Positions 32,559-41,556 of a DNA stretch of 64,000 nucleotides are shown here, piece by piece. The position numbers and the translations under genes were made by a program. The notes beneath the pieces were generated by a model. That model saw only the letters and a list, made by a program, of their open reading frames with translations. It had not been told where the DNA came from and made no database searches. The first letter of the stretch is position 1; each line of letters begins with the position of its first letter. This stretch comes from Sycon ciliatum (Eukaryota > Porifera > Calcarea > Leucosolenida > Sycettidae). Location: NCBI RefSeq assembly GCF_964019385.1, contig NC_088644.1, positions 42,479,124 to 42,543,123 of the forward strand, read 5' to 3'.

Positions 32559-34863
32559 TCGAGGACCGAAAGCTGATGCCGTTGGTGCTCAGAGAGAACC
32601 GAGAAGAAGGCATTAGATCCATACAACATGTCCGGTAGTATTAACGATCTGTAAAATAGCAGGGCTTGTTGCTCAGTTAAGCAGGAGCGAATGGCTTGCA
32701 GCGCCGTCAGTTTCTGGGAGGTCTTCCGTGTAATAGTTGCAACTTGAGTCTCCCACCGAAGCTGGGAGTCGAGATGTAGACCTAGATATCGAGCATTTGT
32801 GGTCTGAGCTAGGGGATTTCCATTGCATTCTATGTTAAGTAACAAGGGCTGCCTGCGAGACGTATGAAGGGCCAGAACGTGGGTTTTGGAGGGATTTAGT
32901 ATTAAGTCTCTTTCTTCCAGAAAGTTGGCCAGGTTGGAGACCGAACGGGAGAAGGTTAAATTCAAGAATTCGACAGATTGGCTGATGGCGTCTAGCAGGA
33001 TATCTTCAGCAAACAGTTGTGAGTGGGCTGGAGCTGTGATCTGTTCTATTTCCATTGTGTAGCCGGAGAGCAGAAGAGGACCCAGCACACTTCCCTGAGG
33101 AACACCACACTCACAGGGAGAGAGGGCGGACGACTGGCCATTGCTCAGGACGACTCGCTGACGGCGGTCAGTTAGGTAGCTCATGAACCAACTGAGCGCC
33201 GTTGAGGTAATACCAAGCTGAAATAGATCTGTAACCAAAATTTGGTGTTTGACTTTATCGAAGGCCTTGCTCATATCGACAAGCACAAGACCTGTATGGT
33301 GCTGCTGATCCGCTGCCTCCAAATATCTGTCTACAGCCAATGTCAGGGCATCTTCTGTGGAGTGAAGTGGGCGATATGCGAACTGGTTTGCGGGGAACAA
33401 GGAATTTTCGGAGAGGAACTTACAGAGTCTCGTGTGGACTACCCGTTCTAAGACTTTGGAAACTATTGGTAATAACGATATTGGTCTATAGTTCTTAGCG
33501 ACAGCTTTGCCGCCTGACTTGAAGAGGGGACGAACATCCGCAATCTTCAGAGATGCAGGAACAACACCAGAAGCCAGAGATGCATTGATTAGTATGGTGA
33601 GGGACGGTGCAAGGACGGGAGAACAGTGTTTGAGGATTGCAGCTGGAACCTGGTCGCTGCCTGCAGCTTTGCGCACGTCGATGTTGGAGAGCAGCTTAGC
33701 GATCTCTTGCACACTTGCTGGAGCAAATTCTTCGAGGCATTCTTTCTTCGTGGGACCCAATGGGGCTGAGAGACGCTGTGGTCTAGTTGGATCTGACACA
33801 ACACCGCTGAATTGGTCACTGAGCTGTGAGACACTGACGGCTGGTGGAACTGAGGACTTGTTACGACCGCTGAGGTAGTTGATGGTCTGCCAGGTTTTTC
33901 GTGCGTTGGCCTGACTAGCAGCAAGAGGGTCCCTAAAGTAGGTGGCTAGGAGATGTCGTGACATACGCTTGGCTTCGTCTCGGGCAGAGGTGAAGACATC
34001 GCGTAGAGCCGGGTCTGCAGGTGATGCTTTCCACCGTCGATGGGCGCGTCACGTCGCTGGACTAGGTCATGTGGAGCTGGCGTCTTCCAGGGGAAGGATT
34101 TCCGGGTAGGAGCTTTAGGGCGGTGTAGACGGATAGGAGCATGAGTGTTCAAGACAGCGACAAGTTTCCCCAGCCACATATCCCACATTTCATCTTCCGT
34201 CCGCGCAAAGCAGAAGTTCTCTAGATCGCTATTTAGAAGGTCATGTGCAAATTGACCCATATCAATTCTTACAATGTTACGGCCACGTCGCACAGTCGGT
34301 GTGCAGGACGTTGTGAGTCGCAAATCAAGTGCCAGAGCGAAGTGGTCACTGATTGTACAAGGTACTACGACACAAGAGTTCACATGATCGTCTCCGACCA
34401 GAGCAAGATCCAGGGTTGTTTGGCTGCCCTGGGGTCCAACTCTGGTAGGACTGTCCACTTGGTTCTTGATGTCGAAAGAATTACACAGGTGCAGCAGGCT
34501 GTTTAGCTGGGGGCTGTTGCGGGAGCTTACATCGACATTGAAGTCTCCAACAAGGACCAGAGGTGACGTGGGAAGTGTGGAGACGACAGTGTCTAGTGCA
34601 TTCGTCAAGTCTTACCAGAATTGCACAGGAGTGCCTGGAGGACGGTACACACCACCAAGGAGAACCTTGGAACGCTGCCCGCTGACCTCTAACATAAGCA
34701 TTTCTACCTGGGTGTCAGCCTTCACAATTCGGGCTCCGAGATGATCTCTTACATATGCCGCTAAGCCTCCGCCATGAGTTGGCCTGTCGCGTCTGACCAG
34801 GGTGTAATTCTGTATGCGTAGAATGTCATCGGAAACGGAGGTTGTTAAGAAAGTCTCTGCCAG
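32559..34863 (-). pseudogene. 5' portion of split LINE ORF2 (endonuclease and RT)
   Basis: Endonuclease remnant: ETFLTTSVSDD, LLGGVYRPPG, then an in-frame TAA near 34609, LVLVGDFNVDV, TTLDLALVGDD, TISDHFAL. A frameshift lies near 34050. RT: KNYRPISLLPIVSK, QFAYRPLHSTEDAL, LVDMSKAFDKV, CGVPQGSVLGPLL. The active site reads LFAEDIL, with FAED replacing FADD, so a catalytic Asp is lost. The frame stops at LSVLDK, where the plus-strand LINE is inserted. Confidence 0.9.
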
Positions 34864-34875
34864 CATCATTATACT

Positions 34876-34903
34876 GGAAAGGCTTTCTGTCTAAAGCCTT
34901 TCC
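34876..34903. repeat. Small hairpin insert with 7-bp direct repeats
   Basis: GGAAAGGCTTT-CTGTCT-AAAGCCTTTCC. ATACTGG is present at 34871-34877 and 34904-34910. Its sequence differs from the CAGGGAG and CAAGAG mini-palindromes, but the architecture is the same. Confidence 0.6.
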
Positions 34904-35287
34904 ATACTGGTGCTCGATGTTTTCAGTTTGGGGACACCAAAATTAGTGTACCGCTAAAGACACGTGGTCGACACGTTGTTGACACTTTGTTGACACGTGA
35001 CCCAATTACCGGCCCACCAAGTGCCTTTGGCGACCGCTAACAGCAACTGTGGAACAGTGCACTGCCCTTTTTGGAGCAACGTACGAGTAGTGCCCGTGGA
35101 TTATGACCCCGCGACCCCAATCTACGTGGCGGTCCGCAATTCGCTACTTTATACTGACTGGCGTCCGGCATCGTCCCGAATTTGGCCGCAATCTGCTCTC
35201 GGGACCCCTAGCCGGCCGGCTCCCTGACCTGCTCCATCTCCGCCATCGATCGTCAATGATTATGTACTGCGCATCCACCCAGGCCAG

Positions 35288-35387
35288 GACTGCACTTACT
35301 TACGGGAAGGAGCATTTGCAAGATGGAACCTGGGAACTGGAAGACGACGAAGAAGAAGCGTGGGAATCCGGCGGCAATGGCTGGGAT
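35288..35387 (+). pseudogene. Upstream duplicate of the first exon (exon A)
   Basis: It has a CAG acceptor before and GTAAGT after. It shares ACTTACGGGAAGGAG, AATCCGGCGGCAATGG and about 70 bp of following intron with exon B. Length is 100 bp (1 mod 3), and it ends in phase 0 while exon B starts in phase 1. Splicing A to B would give an immediate GAC-TGA stop. Either A and B are mutually exclusive or A is a decayed duplicate. Confidence 0.5.
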
Positions 35388-35494
35388 GTAAGTCCAACAT
35401 TGCTGGTGCTAGAGTTGCCACTGCTTGCTTATAAGGGAATCATGTGTGTTGGCTTTTTGCCTTTTCCGACGTCCTCCTCCGACTGTACTCCCAG

Positions 35495-36404
35495 GACTGA
35501 ACTTACGGGAAGGAGTGCTTCCAAGATGGGAGACGAAGAAGAGGAAGCCGCTGAATCCGGCGGCAATGGCTGGGATGTAAGTGCAACATTACTGGTGCTA
35601 GAGTTGCCACTGCTTTTTTATAAGACATTCATGTGCGTTGCCCTTTTTGCCTTCTCCCATGTTCTCCTCCGACTGTACTGGTGAACGCTGTCACATATGT
35701 TGCCCTTTCCAGGCAGTAGAAGGGAGAGGCGGGGGGGGGGGGGGCAGCACATCCTTGCACCCAGGAATGCTGGGTGGAACTAGGGAATCTGACCTTTCCT
35801 CTTACTCCAATGATGGTATGGATGGGGAGTTCTTGAACGTCCTCAGTCTTGTTAGAGTGAACTGTGCAACTCGGCAATCGGTGATAGCAGAGGACCAATG
35901 CCCATGGCGATGCTCCTTCCTTTTTCTCTGTCACAGGCTGCGTTCTCGAGAAGAAGCGCTATTTCTGCATTCCAAGAAGGACGGCACAATGGTGAGTGGA
36001 ACTTCGTGGTGTGCAGCCTTGCTAGTTGAGTTGTAAATCAACCATTCTTCTTGTCTCTGACTTCTTCAATATCCTCCTCAGTGTCCGCGTCGCATTGAAC
36101 TGGTCCGATGAGATTGCTATTGCACACACAGTGAGGGAACTCCCATACGGGAACTCGGAAGTACTGCTACAGTACAGTATACAGGTAAGGTGGTCGTTGC
36201 TTATGTGCGTGTGCCGTTGTTGTCAACTTTTAAGGGGGTTCGCGACGGTTAGCGCCATGTTGGATTTCCGAATTTTTTTCTGAAAAATAACGCCTTTCGG
36301 AGTGGAAAAATGGGACGCGATCATGCACAGTAAATAGTTTGACCCTGACTTCGCAGCACGTGCTCGAGTCGAGACAAGATTTGAGGAAGAAGCTCAGCCA
36401 CTAG
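35495..36404 (+). CDS. Candidate five-exon gene of unknown function
   Basis: Proposed exons: 35495-35576, 35713-35815, 35937-35991, 36082-36184 and 36357-36404. All introns are GT-AG (donors GTAAGT, GTATGG, GTGAGT, GTAAGG), and phases agree at every junction. With the ATG at 35526, the product is about 125 residues: an acidic start MGDEEEEAAESGGNGWD, a Gly run encoded by G14, SDLSSYSND, CVLEKKRYFCIPRRTAQ, CVRVALNWSDEIAIAHT, and a basic end ending LRKKLSH. I do not recognise the family. The phase consistency supports the model, but the G tract and the weak GTATGG donor are cautions. Transposon-derived origin is possible given the next exon. Confidence 0.4.
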
Positions 36405-36537
36405 TGGACTTGTGGATTTGTTTCGACATTGGCGGTTTTTGGATAGCTCGGTTCTCCTGCCGACGTGTCGTAGAGATGAAGACGCGGGAGAGTAATCCGT
36501 CACCCACGACGCGGCCTCTCATTATGCGTACTGGACG

Positions 36538-36904
36538 ATGCAAGAAGCCGAGGAGGAGGACGCTTCGCAAACTCAAACGATCGATCGAGTTCCTGAAAAA
36601 CGGAAAGGGCGATCTCCACCACTAACGCCACTGTATTCGACTCCCGCGAAGAGGTCGTTCAGTGCCCCTCTTCACGGTCGACGAATCGTTCATCTCAGGT
36701 ATCTGGCTGTGGGATTGTCTGCGTGCCAGAATCCTGGATGTGGCAAACCTCTGGCGCTCATTGATTGCGTTGAAGACCTGGGCAGCGTACTTGTCATTCC
36801 GTGGCAGCAGTGTGGGATGGAGAATTTTATAGATACAGATAGCCCTGTAACTGCTCAACACCCTGGCCCCCATGCTTCCACAAGCAACACCAAAGCTGCT
36901 TTGG
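36538..36904 (+). CDS. Mutator-like transposase N-terminal exon (partial)
   Basis: Open from MQEAEEEDASQTQ to a GTAAGT donor at 36905. Residues about 46-95 read HGRRIVHLRYLAVGL, CQNPGCGKPLALID, GSVLVIPWQQCGMEN. This resembles the zinc-binding N-terminal part of Mutator-like transposases common in marine invertebrates (hydrophobic L..L..GL, CxxxxCGxPL, then Cys). The catalytic part is not present downstream, where a SINE follows at 36945. Inferred: exon of a decayed transposon or a domesticated derivative. Confidence 0.5.
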
Positions 36905-36944
36905 GTAAGTGCGTTTTTCAATCTCATAAGATTTATTCATGATA

Positions 36945-37052
36945 TTTGCCCACCGTTAGGCGCTGCATCTGCCGCTAGGGTTTATCGGGTGTTAGCGGCC
37001 GTCGTGAGTTCCCTTCGGGAACGGATACGATAATTTACTCTTTTTTTTTTAC
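36945..37052 (+). mobile_element. SINE 3' portion
   Basis: CCACCGTTAGGCGCTGCATC, then TGTTAGCGGCCGTCGTGAG, CTTCGGGAACGGA and an A/T-rich tail matches the 3' half of the SINE at 55805-56113. The tRNA-like head is missing. Confidence 0.85.
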
Positions 37053-37059
37053 TTTTGCG

Positions 37060-37400
37060 AGTCATTGCCACCCTATGGCTATGGAAATGTATAAGCACAC
37101 TGTATGCGCGGCGGCCGCGAGCGTGTGTGTGTTTGCATAGACCTGCATGTGTGTGCATGTGTGCACCATACGCATGTACTGATGAACATGCACATGCATA
37201 TGCGCTCATGTGGACGTGCCCTCGCACACATACTATACACACGTGCATGACCGCTCCCAGGGCATGTTGGTGTGACATGTGTATGCGGGCATCTCCACTC
37301 ATGCACATGAGTGTGCACATGCATGTGGGTGGGTACGCACACGTGCGTGAATGTATGTGTGTGTACGCGCGCGTGTGTTCTATTGCGTGTGTTGTATTGG
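37060..37400. repeat. Imperfect alternating CA/TG region
   Basis: Dense ACATGTG, GTGTGTG and GCGCGC motifs over about 340 bp. The frames here are artefacts of composition. Confidence 0.6.
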
Positions 37401-38574
37401 CAGAATTACGTGAGCAAAGGCTAACCCGAAGTACTTTGTCTCAGACACGGAGCACTTGATGACAGGTATATTTCGGCGTTCACACCATTTGGCGATCGAT
37501 TCTGATGTGCACCCACTATTGACATTAGGGAGGTTCCGGAGTACGATTTTTCGTGCCAAAATCCGTGGCGGCGCTGCGGATATTTTCTACGTCGTTTTCG
37601 AGCAGTGAAAAGTTCCGGGTACGGAACTTATGTGTTTGCCGTCATTGCCGAGGTTATGATCGCAAACACGTCACATTCCCGCGCTATGCCTTTATATTTC
37701 GAAAATGTGTACCGAAATCAAAACTTCCCGCGGAAAATCGATGTTTCTCGTACCAAATTTGTACGCGAAAAATCTTTCTGCACCTGATGACGCAAAATCT
37801 CCATACGAAACATGGTTCGTATGAAAGCCAGTCCACACGGATTCTCCGTGCCGAAAAATCGTGTGGAGCACGCCTGGAAGAAATCCGTAGCGCCCATACG
37901 GATTTTGGCACGGAAAATCGTACCCCGGAACCTCTCTATTGCCCACATACAAAGCGCAACATTTTGTACGGGATCCTCCCTGTAGTTGATCAGAGCGCTT
38001 GGGCCGGTTTTCATAGTACGACGTGACCTGAGTGCCTGGCCCTGGGTGACTTGTTTGGGGTCGTGTAGTATTGGCCTGCTGGCTGGGGCCTCCCCTGGAG
38101 TCCCCATGTGATATCCCGTGCTCGCACCTGTGACGACTGTGCCACGGCACTGTACAACCTGACGCTGTCAGCAGACGGTTGTACACGTACGGGTTGAGGT
38201 TTAGGTGTGCTAGTTTGTACAGGGTCATGATCAGAGTTCCTTTCTTTGAGAGCCGCCAATTCTCCTCGAAGGGACGACACCTCCAACTGCAAGGCAGAAA
38301 TTAGGGCTACCTTGGTGGCCAATTCTTTAACATTTTTTGCAATATCGGCCAATGCCTGCTGAACAACATCGCGCCCATTGCGCACTTTGTCAGACTGACC
38401 TGCTGAGTTTGGCGACGAACCAATACCGTTGTCGCGAAGAAGCTTGACTATCTGGGTACGGGAAAGTCCCGAGTGTTCCAGTCTGTGACTCTTGGCGAGA
38501 TGCCTGATCTCCTGATTGTCCATCACAGCAAGGTCTACATCTGCTGGTGCAGTGGGAGACTCCTCAGACGACAT
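37379..38574 (-). pseudogene. LINE ORF1-like remnant with SAP-like N-terminus, MITE-interrupted
   Basis: Starts MSSEESPTAP. Residues about 15-50 (DLAVMDNQEIRHLAKSH..GLSRTQIVKLLRDN) resemble a SAP-type helix-turn-helix. A coiled coil (VVQQALADIAKNVKELATK..LRGELAALKE) and a basic/proline region follow, then a frameshift near 38100. KCCALYVGN runs into the MITE 37528-37936. Removing the MITE and one TA restores GN-NVNSGCTSESIAKW and ETKYFGLAFAH in frame, typical of CR1/L2-type ORF1 proteins. Confidence 0.7.
37528..37936. mobile_element. TA-flanked MITE with ~38-bp TIRs inside an ORF1
   Basis: GAGGTTCCGGAGTACGATTT continuing through CGTGCCAAAATCCGT, mirrored at the right end. TA on both sides. 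The host reading frame closes precisely when it is removed. Confidence 0.85.
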
Positions 38575-38602
38575 TGTCACATCAAGGGGCCTGTTATGCC
38601 TA

Positions 38603-38954
38603 CAGTAAGATCGGGCGCCGAAGAACGCAGGGGCTCGAGCGCAGCCTAGGAAAGTTCTTAAATTTTTGATTCTAGCCAGACCGTTCTTATTCACACGCGC
38701 GCGCGCGGCGAGTCAAGTGACGTCATAACGTTTGTCATGTACATGATTGTACATGTACATGTAGTGCAATGTAGTACTTCTAAACTAGTGGGTGTCGTAA
38801 ATGGGAATGACTGTACATGTAGCAGTTACTGTTTACACGTGTACATGACATTGTTCTTAAATCTGATAATTCTAGCCTGGACTGTTCTTAAATTTTGCCG
38901 GGTTCCAGCCTGGGTGTTCTTCGGCGAGGTGTTCTTCGGCGCCCGATCTTACTG
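38603..38954. mobile_element. Tc1/mariner-like MITE (352 bp)
   Basis: TIR CAGTAAGATCGGGCGCCGAA (about 24 bp) and complement, with TA at 38601-38602 and 38955-38956. It contains a CGCGCG run and many ACATGTA motifs. Confidence 0.88.
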
Positions 38955-39039
38955 TACCTCCAGACCGGCCTAGTGCCGGTTGGGCTTAAAAATTTGCAGA
39001 GCTCAAAAAGTCACAACTGTCCCGTACCCTGCATTCAAA

Positions 39040-39800
39040 AAGAGTCCCATGTCTGCTGGAGCCGACCGTGCGTCCAAATCGGGACCCCGTGGGTCATGGA
39101 CTGGTTTCGGTTCATGCAGCACTGCGCCCATACATGGCAATGACATCCGTGACATGGTCGACGACATCGCGCATCAGCGCACCCACGACAACAATGTGAT
39201 ACTTCGCGGCCTAAAGGAAGACTCGCGCGAAGACCTGCCCGCACTCGTCAGTGCAGCACTTGTTCCCGACTTCAAACGAGACGACATTATCAAGTTTCGC
39301 GACTCGAAGGGAGAAAGCAGCGTGTGGTAGATTCCTGTGCTTCCGCCAGTGCTAGCGCTAGCACTCAGCCACCAGACCCACCATGCCCTGTACGCGCACT
39401 TTCTCTCGCATCCTTAACTATGTGCGCACTTTCTCTCGCATCCTTAACTATGTTACTAGTACATACACAAATAGGAGATCCCCCAGATAGGCGTTAGCCT
39501 TTGGGTAATCCTGAAATAAAGATTATATTATTATTATATGAGCTGTCCTCACGGCAAGTGGGAAATCGCACCTGATGCGCAACAAAACTCACGCAAAGAT
39601 TAACGGGCAGCCGGTCTACGTTAATCACGATCTGACGCGCCAGCAGCAGCAGAGGAGACGCCCGCAGCGCTGGTGGCGAAGTTCAAGGCCCTGAGAGCTA
39701 AGGGAAACCCATGCCACCTGCCTAAGCCAAGGATGTCATCGTCATGAATGGCAAGTCTTTGACTGACGCAGACATCGAGGATCTGCTCAATCAATAGGAA
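39040..39800 (+). pseudogene. LINE ORF1 with RRM-like domain, interrupted
   Basis: A Gly/Ser-rich start, then DIRDMVDDIAHQRTH, NNVILRGLKEDSRED and LPALVSAALVPDFKRDDI. After an insertion at about 39331-39537, SHLMRNKTHAKINGQPVYVN and HDLTRQQQQRRRPQ follow. This is the order of L1-type ORF1 RNA-binding domains. A frameshift precedes the C-terminal KFKALRAKGNPCHLP. It probably belongs to the LINE whose ORF2 starts at 41549. Confidence 0.7.
39331..39537 (+). mobile_element. LINE 3'-UTR fragment inserted in ORF1
   Basis: GGAGATCCCCCAGATAGGCG...CTGAAATAAAGATT and an ATTATT tail. The same sequence appears inverted at 55379-55500. A 31-bp segment TGCGCACTTTCTCTCGCATC... is tandemly duplicated here. 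Confidence 0.75.
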
Positions 39801-40300
39801 TCAGCCCGGGCAGTCCCTCCATCACACGCAATAAGAAACACCGCAGTGATACAACCACCCACTGACACCAACGACAGAAAGCTAAGTATCACCCGTGCAG
39901 TAGGCCTCGACCAAATATGCTTGCGCATATTTCCGCATATTTTTGTGAGACAGTTCATTATAGCATATTGAGCGAGAAAGGGAATATTGGAATGAAGCCA
40001 GCATGTAATTCAAATATTCTGAAGAAAATGAGGCCAAAACATTCATTTTATGGACACAATGCGTTCAGAAAATGCCTTTTATGGATGAATTTGGAATGGT
40101 TGAGGCGTTTGCTACATTTCCCCATGGATGAACACTATTGCTACGGTTGCTGGGGACACACCCCAGCCATACTATTCGGCATGTGTTTTGATTTGCACCA
40201 TAAGCAAGATAGCCGTGAAGCCAATGAATATTCCAAGGTTGTATTTTTACTGAAATGATCTACACTTTCTGCTTATACAATCGACGAGGAGACAATAGTC

Positions 40301-40947
40301 GTAAAATGGCAATAACTAAGATAAATTGTGCACTCATAACAACAGCAAAAATGAAGAAAGTCAAGTTCCATAACGTTTTCTTGTGACTGTCATCAGTGGA
40401 ACGCCGTCACATAAAAATGTAATAACTAAAACTCACACTTATATACATGTAGCTAATATGGTTTCAGGTAGAAATACAGCAGCTAACAAGTACAAAAAGC
40501 GAAGTTTGCACCTTTGCAATGTGTGAATATAGTGTATGTGAGAAAGGTAGTGGCAGATGAATGTGATCATGTGACTGTGTGAATGAATGTAATGGTGCGT
40601 GTGTATTACTTGAACGTTGTATCACTCACACTCTTCAAGTAGTACACACGCACCATTACATTCATTCACACGGTCACATGATCACATTCATCTGCCACTA
40701 CCTTTCTCACATACACTATATTCACACATTGCAAAGGTGCAAACTTCGCTTTTTGTACTTGTTAGCTGCTGTATTTCTACCTGAAACCATATTAGCTACA
40801 TGTATATAAGTGTGTGTTTTAGTTATTACATTTTTATGTGACGGCGTTCCACTGATGACAGTCACAAGAAAACGTTATGGAACTTGACTTTCTTCATTTT
40901 TGCTGTTGTTATGAGTGCACAATTTATCTTATTCATTGCCATTTTAC
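40301..40947. repeat. Long inverted repeat, 314-bp arms, 19-bp loop
   Basis: Arms 40301-40614 and 40634-40947 differ at only about five positions by eye (about 98% identity). Transcription through it would give a very long hairpin RNA. Confidence 0.93.
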
Positions 40948-41009
40948 TTTCTGCTTATGTCGAGCATATTTTGGCATATTTTGGCATATCTTTTTGCATA
41001 TCTTGCTAA

Positions 41010-41463
41010 GGGCCTGGTCAGACTGCGGCAAATTTTGGTTGCCTGACGAAAAAAGAACAGCGTCCAGAATTTGAATCGCGATCACACTACACATGTGGGG
41101 AGAGTGAAAATTCAAACTTCATTTCGAGCGTCAAGTGGTGATCTCCACGAACGACGTCAAATTCCTTCACCTTGGGGACCGCCAACACCTTCAGTGCAAT
41201 CCTTGCAACCATCCTTATGAGTTTTGTTGTCCGTGGCCCTCGATATCGAGATGAAGAAATCAGTGATTATCAGCGTCAATGGCGTATCAGCGTCAATGGC
41301 GTATCAGCGTCAAATCCTGTTTGGAGCGGAAAAGCGTGGTCCGTTCTTGCTTTTTTTTTTGGAGCGTCAACTCTCGCTTTTGCCGCTCTGGCGGCAAGTT
41401 ACTATGGAGATTCGGATTATAATCCTAGGATTATTTCGATTTTGCCGCAGTCTGACCAGGCCC
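41010..41463. mobile_element. Harbinger-like MITE (454 bp)
   Basis: TIR GGGCCTGGTCAGACTGCGGC and exact complement. TAA on both sides (41007-41009, 41464-41466). A 17-bp unit (CAGCGTCAATGGCGTAT) is tandemly repeated near 41270-41312. Confidence 0.9.
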
Positions 41464-41556
41464 TAAGCCTTTGGCATATTATGGACGTTTTCCTTGATAT
41501 GCGACGAGCATAATATGCTCTTTTTTTAGCATATTTGGTCGAGGTCTACCGCGCAG

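Larger units (their letters stand above)
27575..34863 (-). mobile_element. Minus-strand LINE, split by a later LINE
   Basis: 5' truncated within the endonuclease domain. The 3' end is a hairpin GGGCACCATTGCCC plus a CAA tail. CATCAT lies at 27569-27574 and 34864-34869. The body is split: the 5' part is 32559-34863 and the 3' part 27575-28189, separated by the plus-strand LINE 28194-32554. Joining the two parts gives an uninterrupted LDK-RCIRCVANQPF reading. Confidence 0.88.
39901..41548. mobile_element. hAT-like foldback element (1.65 kb) inside a LINE
   Basis: Ends TAGGCCTCGACCAAATATGC and the complement of TAGACCTCGACCAAATATGC. TSD CCGTGCAG / CCGCGCAG (39893-39900, 41549-41556), 7 of 8. 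The interior contains a 647-bp hairpin (40301-40947) and a Harbinger-like MITE (41010-41463). GCATATT motifs are abundant near both ends. The flanks read as one LINE sequence (ITRADIP). Confidence 0.88.

Noticed and set aside
39901-41548. Possible CRISPR-like or regulatory array from repeated GCATATT motifs
   Set aside because: Units are short, irregular and lie at the ends of a transposon with TIRs and TSD; no spacers of constant length.
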